A DNA stretch of 10,536 nt from Clostridia bacterium (lineage in GTDB: Bacteria; Bacillota_A; Clostridia; Oscillospirales; Acutalibacteraceae). Shown here one piece after another: positions 1-10,000 of this stretch. The stretch lies in contig JAFSTS010000022.1 of assembly GCA_017445685.1 (NCBI GenBank), positions 1 to 10,536 of the forward strand, read 5' to 3'. The notes beneath the pieces were generated by a model. The model searched no databases. It had not been told where the DNA came from and saw nothing but the letters and a program-made list of their open reading frames with translations. Position numbers and translations under genes: made by a program. The number at the start of each line of letters is the position of its first letter. The stretch's first letter is position 1.

Positions 1-1203
<1,203 letters not shown>

Positions 1204-1217
1204 TACAATTTAACATC

Positions 1218-1260
1218 AAAAAAAATAACGCTTTCTTACAAAAGAGAGCGTTATTTCTTT
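1218..1260. terminator. Bidirectional intrinsic terminator between groEL and the convergent operon
   Basis: A 14-bp stem is formed by 1223-1236 and 1243-1256, with one G-T wobble and a six-base loop. On the + strand it is followed by a T-rich tail and sits 20 nt after the groEL stop. On the - strand the same stem is followed by eight T (complement of 1218-1225), so it can also end the operon coming from 1377. The pairing and tails are visible directly; use in both directions is inferred from the convergent layout. Confidence 0.85.
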
Positions 1261-1376
1261 ATTATACACTTTTATAACTAACCGAATTTTGTGCAGAAAT
1301 ACTCAGTTGATTTTCGGGTCTTTATGCTTACAGCAGCTCGACCTTATATCTGATTTGAGCGCTGATATTTTTTAGC

Positions 1377-2102
1377 CTATACCCTGACAGAGCAGCCGTT
1401 CAGGTACACGAAAACATCATATCCCCATTCGCCGTTTTCGATTAGACCCGTCTGAGTGTTGACTACAATATTATTCGCATAGGCGTGCTTGTAGTCAAGT
1501 CTTGCGCTGCCTTCCGGGAAAGAGCCTGTCATACCCGTCTCCTTGAGCACCTGATCAACCCCGTCAATCACATAAACAAGGTGTCCTACTGTGCCCTCGC
1601 CCTCTTTGCCGCTGACCCCGTCGGTCTGGTCTTTGGCAATCATTGTAAGTATGACGTTGGCACCGTTCTTTCGAGCAGTTGCAAGCTGCAAATTGCTTTC
1701 ACTAAGATTTTCATATCCGCCGGTCAGACCGTCAAACTCTTTTGAATTGCTGTTGATCGCTTTTTCAATCGTTCCCTTGAACATGGCAGGTGCGCCTTCA
1801 AGCGACACCATTTCCATAGTCTGCTTGGAGCGGCAGCCGCTTTTCTCTGTCTTTTCTGCGGCTGTTTTGTAAAACCCGACTATCTGGGATACAGTCCATG
1901 TTGACGGGTCATCTGGATCCGTCTCTACGGTTGTTGTATCAGCTTCAGGATCGGTCGGGTCTTCGATCACCTGAGTGACAGAAGCTGAGGTATTATCGTC
2001 CCTGAACGGATCGTAATCCGACGGAAGTATCTGAAGAAAGATCAGAACTGCGACGATAAACGACAGCATTTTGGGAAAATACTTTTTCATAAATTCAAGC
2101 AT
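1377..2102 (-). CDS. Membrane-anchored extracellular protein of unknown function, third gene of operon; possible 3' frameshift
   Basis: I do not recognise a named function. The 241-aa product has a basic N-terminus (MKKYFPK), a hydrophobic anchor at residues 13-27 with no clear cleavage or lipobox site, an acidic Asp/Thr/Pro-rich linker (about 30-68), and a mixed alpha/beta domain beginning WTVSQIVGFYKTAAEK. This domain type, with alternating strands such as ANNIVVNTQTGLI and WGYDVFVYL, resembles uncharacterised surface proteins common in gut and rumen Clostridia (from memory, not searched). The start is fixed by a good ribosome site (AAAGGAG, complement of 2110-2116) seven bases before the ATG. 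It lies 24 nt after the 335-aa gene. The frame stops at TAG (1377-1379) right after a beta-strand-like segment; a different frame stays open to 1328 and reads like the missing last strand, so the gene may be frameshifted near its end. Confidence 0.85.
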   Translation of the reverse strand: MLEFMKKYFPKMLSFIVAVLIFLQILPSDYDPFRDDNTSASVTQVIEDPTDPEADTTTVETDPDDPSTWTVSQIVGFYKTAAEKTEKSGCRSKQTMEMVSLEGAPAMFKGTIEKAINSNSKEFDGLTGGYENLSESNLQLATARKNGANVILTMIAKDQTDGVSGKEGEGTVGHLVYVIDGVDQVLKETGMTGSFPEGSARLDYKHAYANNIVVNTQTGLIENGEWGYDVFVYLNGCSVRV

Positions 2103-2126
2103 AGATTTTCTCCTTTTCTCAAAAAA

Positions 2127-3134
2127 TTATTTTCTTATGATTTTATAAATTGTCCAGAATATTTGTCCGTCATATTCGACAGGTTTTGTAACAAGTGTAA
2201 AACTCACATTTCTTTCGACTATCTTGTCGCCGTCTGTCGTAAAGACATGCTGCGCTTGGATAACAAACGAGCCGTCCTGCTGCTTTTGGCACGATTCAAA
2301 CAAAATCAGCGGTATCGAGCCGTCTCCTCCGGGGAAAGCATTGTAATAATATTTTCCGTTATAGTAATATGCAACGGAATTTCCGTAATAATCCTTCAAC
2401 TCATAGGAATGATCAGGGGTCTGGTTGAAAATATATTTAAGCATAATATCAATATATTCCCCATCGATCACACCATATCCGGAAATATCCGACACCTCAA
2501 ACTTGTGAAGAGGATCTATTCGCAGTTCTCTTTTTTCAACCTCTTCACGAGTCGGACGAACATGCCTGACGACCTGCCAGCCGTACCATTCCTCCATTCG
2601 TTCGATCAGTGCAAGATACGGCGTAAAAATATGTTCCATAGCGTACGAATAGGCTTTTGAAGACGAAGAATCAAAGCTTTCAAAATGGTTATTGACAAAA
2701 TCGCCGGAATACATCTCCTCCTGTGAATACTTAAACTCATAAGGGTATTCGTAGATATGAAGTATCATATCTTGAAGAACATTCTGGTCGGTCACGCTTA
2801 TACCGGGAAGTCTGACATTCGATTGCCTGTAGGAATCACTGACCTTCGCTGAGTCATTTGCAGGCTTGACTTCTTTAGTCGTCAGGTCAGTTGTTTCGCT
2901 TTCCTTTTCCTGAACCGTGGTCTTGGAATTATCTTCACTCGTTTGCGAAGCGGTTATATCTGTTTGCGAATATGTCTGTTCGGTTATATCGGTCGTCACA
3001 GTCGCTTGCAGCGATGCTTTCACCGAAGAGCGTTTTTTTGCAAAAAGCAAAACCCCTCCGAAAACAATTGCAAACGACAAGACAATTGCGACAAGGCTTT
3101 TAAATTCGTGGCTTTTCAAAAATTCATTTTTCAT
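2127..3134 (-). CDS. Single-pass membrane protein, 335 aa, unknown extracellular domain; second gene of operon
   Basis: No family is recognised with certainty. Residues 13-32 (LVAIVLSFAIVFGGVLLF after a short charged N-terminus, followed by AKKR) form one transmembrane helix. The positive charge right after the helix leaves topology slightly ambiguous, but the long Thr/Ser/Glu-rich linker (about 38-100) and the absence of other hydrophobic segments favour an outside C-terminal domain. That domain (about 105-335) has an alpha-helical first part (YSYAMEHIFTPYLALIERMEEWYG) and a Tyr-rich beta second part (YYGNSVAYYYNGKYYYNAFPGG, then strands to the end). The second part resembles C-terminal domains of other Clostridia membrane proteins, some linked to zinc ribbons; this is from memory. 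The ribosome site GAGG (complement of 3141-3144) lies six bases before the ATG. The gene follows the zinc-ribbon gene by 35 nt and precedes the 241-aa gene by 24 nt, so co-transcription is very likely. Confidence 0.88.
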   Translation of the reverse strand: MKNEFLKSHEFKSLVAIVLSFAIVFGGVLLFAKKRSSVKASLQATVTTDITEQTYSQTDITASQTSEDNSKTTVQEKESETTDLTTKEVKPANDSAKVSDSYRQSNVRLPGISVTDQNVLQDMILHIYEYPYEFKYSQEEMYSGDFVNNHFESFDSSSSKAYSYAMEHIFTPYLALIERMEEWYGWQVVRHVRPTREEVEKRELRIDPLHKFEVSDISGYGVIDGEYIDIMLKYIFNQTPDHSYELKDYYGNSVAYYYNGKYYYNAFPGGDGSIPLILFESCQKQQDGSFVIQAQHVFTTDGDKIVERNVSFTLVTKPVEYDGQIFWTIYKIIRK

Positions 3135-3169
3135 GCTTTTCCTCTTTCAGCATATCGCGCTGTTTTGAA

Positions 3170-3856
3170 TTATGCAAAAACAATTTCAGTTATACTCGTG
3201 TCTTCAAAACGAGTTCCCCCGTAAACTTCTTCGATCGTGATTTTTGCAGTGCTTGTGCTTATTGGATTTTTAAATTCAACAATCGTTTTCTTACCGAAAT
3301 CATCGAAAAAATCAACGGAAAACTTTACTCCGCCGTCAAGCTCAACAAGGCATTTTTTGATTCTTGAATTGCGAAAATAATGGTCTTTTGAAGCTTGATA
3401 ACCGTTGATTATATCAATACGGCGAACAGTCTTTTTTTCGGCCGCGGAAAAGAGAATGTATTCCCCTTCCCCGTTGCCGTCCACGCCCTCTATCCACGAT
3501 GTTTCAAGCTTCAAGTCGCATAGATTTTCAGCAGGATAAACAGTGCCGTATTTGTCTGTAAGAGCAGACGAAGCATAAACGCTGTCAAACAGAATGCCGT
3601 CCTCGACCCAAAAGTCCGTTTCATCAACAACCGTAACTTTATAAAATTCGCCGTTACCCCTGATGATCAGAAACAGCAAAAAGGCTGCCGCCCATATAGA
3701 AAGTATGATCACAAGCGGCAAAAACAACGGACTGTTTTTTCGTTTTTTGGGGGAAACGGCAGGTTTTTCACTGTTCTCACCGGCGGCTTTTAACAAACAA
3801 TTTGAACAGACAAAGCTGCTCGTTCCCGTTTCTTCTCCGCACCTAACACATTTCAT
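3170..3856 (-). CDS. Zinc-ribbon membrane protein with NADase-type glycan-binding (discoidin-like) domain; first gene of operon
   Basis: The 228-aa product has three parts. Residues 3-20 hold a CxxC...CxxC zinc ribbon (Cys3, Cys6, Cys17, Cys20), expected in the cytoplasm. A basic linker (SPKKRKN) precedes a transmembrane helix at about 43-66. Residues about 88-228 match in pattern the NADase-type glycan-binding domain, a discoidin-like beta-sandwich first named from NAD glycohydrolases: YASSALTDKYGTVYPAENL, TSWIEGVDGNGEGEYILF, IINGYQASKDHYFRNSRIK and the closing EVYGGTRFEDTSITEIVF. No NADase catalytic domain is present. By family knowledge the outer domain should bind sugar; the ligand is not visible. 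The start is forced by the zinc ribbon, although the nearest good Shine-Dalgarno (GAGGA) sits 13 nt upstream, a long spacing. A strong promoter lies just ahead. The zinc ribbon plus membrane helix plus sensor-like domain suggests a surface sensing or binding protein; this is inference. Confidence 0.88.
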   Translation of the reverse strand: MKCVRCGEETGTSSFVCSNCLLKAAGENSEKPAVSPKKRKNSPLFLPLVIILSIWAAAFLLFLIIRGNGEFYKVTVVDETDFWVEDGILFDSVYASSALTDKYGTVYPAENLCDLKLETSWIEGVDGNGEGEYILFSAAEKKTVRRIDIINGYQASKDHYFRNSRIKKCLVELDGGVKFSVDFFDDFGKKTIVEFKNPISTSTAKITIEEVYGGTRFEDTSITEIVFA

Positions 3857-3888
3857 AAAAAGGTTTCATCCTCATATTTGATTTTATA

Positions 3889-3917
3889 ATTTTACAGTAA
3901 AAAACAAAGATTGTCAA
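3889..3917 (-). promoter_or_regulatory. Sigma-A promoter of the three-gene membrane-protein operon
   Basis: On the - strand the -35 box TTGACA (complement of 3912-3917) and the -10 box TAAAAT (complement of 3889-3894) are separated by exactly 17 bases. Transcription would start near 3882, giving a leader of about 25 nt before the ATG at 3856. The -35 box is perfect and the -10 box has one mismatch. No operator-like palindrome is seen around it. Confidence 0.82.
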
Positions 3918-3944
3918 TATAGCTTTTTGCGTTTACTAAACATT

Positions 3945-3976
3945 TGAAAAGGACCGCCTGCCTGCGCAGACGGTCC
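3945..3976 (-). terminator. Intrinsic terminator of the giant dockerin gene
   Basis: An 11-bp GC-rich stem pairs 3951-3961 with 3966-3976 (one G-T wobble, four-base loop). On the - strand it is followed by TTTT and an AT-rich tail, and it begins 26 nt after the stop codon of the giant gene. It lies upstream of the operon promoter at 3889-3917, so it separates the two transcription units. Confidence 0.85.
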
Positions 3977-4002
3977 AAATTCTATTTTGCGATCATCATA
4001 GA

Positions 4003-7000
4003 TCATTCGTAGTTTGCCATGTACAGTACATAAGCATAGTCGATAGCGTCGATCCATCCGTCCGAAACGATGTCAAGAGCGAGCATTGTCGCTTCATCTG
4101 ACGGATCTTCGAAGTTGTTGATAAGCTCACTGATGAAAGCTACATCGAAAGAGTCAACAAATCCGTCGCCGTTAGCATCACCGGTTACAACAACTGTCAG
4201 ACTCTGAAGAACTTCGGAGGTCTTGTTGTCAACAAGCTTGATTACTGTGCCTGTTCCGTAACCGTTTGCAGTTTCTTCGATTTCAACAGATGCGTCGCCG
4301 ATCGTGCTGAATACTGCTGTGATGTCATTTGCGGAGGCGATGTTTTCAAGTCCGAAAACAAATCCGTTATCTACTGTTACATCTTCGGAGCCGATTACAA
4401 ACTTAGGTACATATTCAAGAGCACCGGCTGCAGCGTTGATTGCTGTGGCGTATGCGTCGATAGTATCCTGTGACAAGCCGTCGAGTGAATAGTCAACGTT
4501 GTTGATCGCAGTGTTGAGAGCGTCAACAGTGGACTGTACAAGCTCGTTGCCTGTTGCCTGCATTTCAGCAAGCTTGGCATTTGCAGCAGATACAGCGGCA
4601 AGAACTGCTGAATAATCTGCATCGGGGATAACGCCGTTTTCTTCGAGGTCTGCAAGAGCTGCGTTGTAAGCGTCGATCTTGTCCTGTGCGTCCTGATCGT
4701 CAAGAATTGTCAAAGTTGCTGCATTTTCAACGATTGCTTCAAGGTCTGCAAGAGCGTCTGAATATGCTGCCCAGTAGGACGGGATGTACTCATTCTGTTC
4801 AAGTGACGGCTGAGCCTCAAGAGCTTCGTTTACAGCCGCAAGCTTGGAGAACGGTTTAAGTTCAAGCGCGTCATAAGCGTCAACAATTGCCTGAGTTGCT
4901 TCGTCAACTTCGTCCTGTCTGTCGTAGGTTGCGTTCGTCAGAAGTCTGCCTGCCGCAACAGCCTGAGCATATACGCTGTAGGATTCCTCAGTGTACATGG
5001 CCTCTGCATAAGCAGGAGCATTGGTGATTGCCGCCATAAGCTCACTGACATCGGCAGATTCGATCACGAGGTTGTCGTATGCGTTGCGAAGTGCCTGGAT
5101 AAGAGCAAGAGCTTCTGCGTTGTCAAGCGCTGTCCATGAGCCTGACTTTTCGTTTGCGAAAATATCAAGCGCGTCATAAGCTTCATAGTAAGCGTCGAGT
5201 GACTCAGCTACTGTATGTTCCTCATCCTGCGGGAAGAGATCAAGAGCTGCCCAAACTTCGTCTTCATACGCAAACGGATTGATCACGAGAGCGGCAAATC
5301 TTGATTTAAGTGTTTGAACGCTGTCCTGAATAAGAGCAACATCTTCTTTTGTTGAAACTGTATCATAGAGAGATGTTGAGCTATTGAGAGCAGTCTGATA
5401 CGCAGCGTAGGATTCCTCTGTGTAGCAGCTTGAATCATACTCTGTTGTGCAGTCGGCAATTGCCTTTGCAAGAGCAGTCTTTTCAAGCGCAACATACTTA
5501 TCATAGAAGTCATTTACCAATTCAAGAGCTTCATCGTCATCAAGAATCGTCTTGTCTTCTGCGAGGAAAGCATCACACGCGTCAAACGCATCATAGTAGC
5601 CGTCAAGAGCCTCGGCTGTGTATTCAGTCTCTTCGAACATCGGGAATGTGTCGATGATCTCGTACAGATCATTCATATAGGAACAATCTTTCAAAACAAG
5701 ATCTGAAATAGCGTCTTCAATTGCCTGAGCAGCGGCAGTGATCCTTGCGTTGTCGGCTATCGTCAAGCCTTCCTCTTCAAGTATCGCCTCAGCGGCGGAA
5801 ATTGCATTTGTGAAGACAAGATAGCTTTCTTCAGTATATTTGTCCTGCGTATATTCAGGTGTACGCAAAACTGCGGTTTCAAGCAGGGAAACATCTGCAT
5901 CTTTAAGCCTGAGAGCGGCGTATGCATCCTTAATGTTTGCAACTGCTTCGTCAACTGTGGACTGTTCTTTGATAGTGTAGTTTGCTGCGTTGTCTACGAT
6001 ATCCTGACCTGCTGCAATCGCCGCAGAATAAACCTCATAAGATTCGTCTGTGTAGAAGCTTGCGTCGTAAGCAGTCTGTCTTGCGATAGCTGCCGTAAGC
6101 TCTGTAAGATTTGCAGGAGCATTTTCGTCATAGATCGTGACAGTCTTTGTAGCTGCGCTGACATTGATCGTCTGACCGTAGCCTGCGATATTGGTGTCAA
6201 CTCTGCCTGTTGTGTAGCGGCCTATATAGAGCTTGCCGCCCTTATTCGCGGAAGTCTTGAGGAACGCGGAATCAACCCAGATTCTTGAATCGATAGGATC
6301 GTTTCCGACTTCAAGAGTATCTTTAACACGAAGCTGGAATGTTGCGATAACCTGCTCAGGATCAAGAGTTACGGCTGTGCCGCCTTTGACTGATGTGGGA
6401 GCAACTGTGATATACGCATAATTCCATGTTGCTTTGTCACTGGCTGAGTAAGAAGCGGGATAACCTTTATCCGGGCTGTTTGTGTTTCCGCTGACGGAGG
6501 AACCGTTAATATACGGAATGTCGCTGAAGGTGAAGGCCGATGCTCCACTGCCGACGATCTCATAATATTCCGAGTTGTAAAGAACCGGGATAGCGGCTGC
6601 CGCGACAGGATAATCTGTCTTGACACTTACGCTGACGGTAACTACATCGCCGGGATATGTGATCGTCTTGTCAGTTGAAAGCTTAATCACTGCACGGTGA
6701 ATTGATTCAGCGAATGTAAACGACTGATATTTAGCCGTTACGGAATCAGCAACCGCCTGGATCTCTTCAACATCGATGATCCTGTAGCTTCTGTTAAGAC
6801 CTGCGACGAACTCCTCAAAGTCGGCTGCGCTCTGCGCGCTTATCTCAAAGTAAGTTCCGTCCGGCTGAAGAACGCCGTTCTGGATCATTCTGCGTCCGAT
6901 AGCTATCTGACGGTCAACTTCTGTATAGTCGCCGGGAAGATATTCGAGATTTGCAAGAGTTTCGTTGATACTTGCAACATATCCGTCTACAGTGCTCTGG

Positions 7001-10000
7001 TTTCTGGCTTTGAGATTCCAGTCGATAGAATCAGTGATGGCATAAAGCTCATCAATGGATTCCTTCGTATAGTAGGACGAAAGATCTGACGGAATGTTGA
7101 AAATGACTCTTCTGAGTTCCGTGTAGTCGGCGTCTGCTTCGACAAGGTTAAAGATAGCTTCGTTGATGTCGAAAGCATAAGTGATAACAGTTGCCTGATT
7201 GTCTTTGTTAAGATCCCAGTTGATGTTGTTGATAAGTTCTTCAACTGCTGCAACTGATTCACGAGTGTAATAGTTTTTATTGAGAGCTTCAAATCTGGAA
7301 ATTGCGAGGTTTACTCTGGAGTAATCCGCAGGGCCGGGAACGAGCTGATCTATGGCGTCGTAGATGTCGTCTGCCATTGCGTCAACTTCTGCCTGACGGT
7401 TAAGACCAAGCTGCCAGTTGACTGCTGCAATAGCGTTGTCGACTCCGGAGAAATCTGCATAGTATGTACGGTCAAGAGTGTCAACCTTTGCAATAGCTGC
7501 TTCAACCTTGGCATAGTCAGCGCCGAGATATTCGACATTGTTTATGGCGTTCCAGAGTCTCAGCGCCCATTCGTCAACTCTCGCCTGCTCGTCAATTTTA
7601 AGGCTTCTGTCAACAGCGCTTCTGGCAACATTGACTGCCTGAATGCTTGATTCCTGAAGTTTTTCGAGTTCAGATTCGGTGAAGGTTGTTTCCCAGTATT
7701 CTATCGCTCTGTCAACCTCGCTGTAGTCAGCCGGGTACATTTGTTTTTCTGCCAGCGCAGTCTGAAGGTTTGCAGCCATCGAGTCGATCCTCGTCTGGTT
7801 GAGGATGTTGATCTGACGGTAGCCTTCCGTTGCAGCGACTGCAGCGTCGATGGCTTCAAGGGATTCGGGATAGTAATACTCCCTTACGAGAGCCGCAGCT
7901 TCGGCAAGAAGCGCTTCAAGCTCTGTATAATCGGCGTCTTTCGGAATAAGTCCGTTGATAGCCGCTCTGAGCGTCGCTGCGTCTGCATCAACGATATCCT
8001 GCTGAGTGATTTTGAGGTTTGCGCGTTTGCTGATATCCTTGAGCACAGGAATAACGGTTGTATTATAGTTTGTGTAGTTTGATCTCTTGAGGCTTTCAGC
8101 CTGAGACTTGAGAAGATTGATCTCGGTATAGTCAGCCGATCTGATCGTAAGAGCGCTGATGGCATCTCTGATATTCTGCTCGTAAATAACTATTGTTTCC
8201 TGATCTGCCTTAGTCAAATCATATCGGACGGAAGCAACTGCGGTAGCAAGATCAGAGGAGTTTACATAAATCGAAGATCCGTCTTCAAGCTTCTGATCCA
8301 AAAGGGTGTTTGCCTGAGCAACGACCTCATTAAGAGATGTGTAGTCGGCAGGAAGAACGCGAAGCGCTTCATAAGCTTCGATAAGGGCGTCTGTCCACGC
8401 ATCCACCTGAGGCTGATAGAGGATATGGCAGCTTTCATTTACCGCTTCAAGCGCTGTTTGAAGGTTTTCAAGAGTGTCTGTATAGAACCAGTGCTCGCCA
8501 TACTCGCTGTAGAAGGAGGTTTCCTGAGCAATAGCTGCGTCTGCAAGATCTTTATATTCGTTATAAATGCTGTAATCAGCAGGTTTAAGCTGGAGGTTGT
8601 CATAAGCGTTGATAAGCGCTTCGTTGGCACCGTTGATCTCATCCTGGGTTGCGTTGGGTTTGATCAGTATGCCTGCGGCGTCTCTCATTGCAGAGCTGTA
8701 TTCGGACCAGTTGTTTTTAAACTGCCACTGCTGAGGGTTAACACCCTTGTTTTTACATCTGAATACATTGTAAGGATCGCTGTCTTCATAGAGGTTGCCG
8801 GCAAGTATCTTTGTGATAGTATTTCTCAAAGTCGATTTGTCTACAGAATGAAGGACGATTCCGATAGCGCCGCCTGCGAACAGCCAGACATCTCTATCAC
8901 TGTTTACGGCTGCAGCTCTTGTGAACATTGTATATTCACCGCTTGTTACGCTTCCGCGAAGGTATCCGACTTCATGCGTGCCGGTAACAAATGTTTCACC
9001 CATTCCGGAAAAACCAAGCGTTCCGCTTGCGCCGTTAGGCATATCATATGAACCTATGCCGTCTGTCGAAGAAGCGTTTCCGGAAGTAAATCTGTTCTGG
9101 ATCATTTCAACACCGTAAGCGTTATCGCCGTGAGCGCCGAGACAGTCGGAAACAACTCTGAGGTTCATGTCCGCCAAAGTTGAAGCGGTTGATGTGTCGA
9201 TATAAACATGGACATACGGCTTAGCGGTCATGTACTGGACTTTTATGCCGGTTTTGCCGGAAATAGTCAGGTTCTGAATAGAACCGGCAACATTGTAAGA
9301 AGCCGAGCTGTCCTGAGACGCTGATCTGCCGGAAGGATTGTAAGTTCCTCTGAAAAGTTCATAAAGGCTCTCAGCAAAGCTGCCGAGAGAATAGTAAGTG
9401 TTTTTACCGAGGATCCTTGTGATATAGTCAACAGAATATGTTTTGCTGCTTGTCAGATAGCTGTCCCAGTCGCCAACGTTTATCCATGAGCTGGGATTAC
9501 TCATGTCAACCTGGCAGGTCTTAAGCGTCTGCAGCATATAGATACCGGCAGGCTGAGCAATACCTCTTACATAGGAATAAACTTTATTTGTATAGTTTCT
9601 TCCGTTGAAGGGGTAGGTGATCGAAAACTCAAGGACGGTTTCTGCCGTTGCCTGACCGCTGACAACCGACCAGGAGTAAGTTTTTGTCGAGCTGTTATAG
9701 CTTGCGGCAGTAAAGACCATGTTTGATCCGCCGCTCGTACATTTAAGCGTCGGAGTAACGTCGGGAGCATTTGTGAATGTTGCAGTAATGAGCGTGCTTG
9801 ACGGAGTCTCACCCGCGTATGATTCGTCCGATGTTCTGTCATAGATCATCGGAATGCCCGACGGCGTCGCGGCTACGATCTCCTTGCCCGGGGCATAGGA
9901 GTTTTTGCCTGCGGCGACCCATGTGATATCTGTGCACGATGTGGTCACTCCGGGGTCGGGGCTTTGTAATAATGATTCAACTTCTTCCGCTACAGCCGTC

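Noticed and set aside
2163..2660. A 165-codon open frame on the + strand
   Set aside because: It is antisense to the 335-aa membrane protein gene and has no family-like pattern or promoter; a shadow frame.
3170..3856. A possible NAD glycohydrolase enzyme
   Set aside because: Only the accessory glycan-binding domain pattern is present; the length after the membrane helix leaves no room for a catalytic domain.
4408..8712. Regularly spaced repeats that might suggest a CRISPR array or satellite
   Set aside because: The period is about 200-220 bases, keeps the reading frame, and is conserved only at protein level; there are no identical DNA repeats or spacers.
8425..9051. A 208-codon open frame on the + strand inside the giant gene
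   Set aside because: It lies fully antisense to a well-supported coding region, has no fitting ribosome site and reads as a Cys/Val-rich shadow of the repeat codons.
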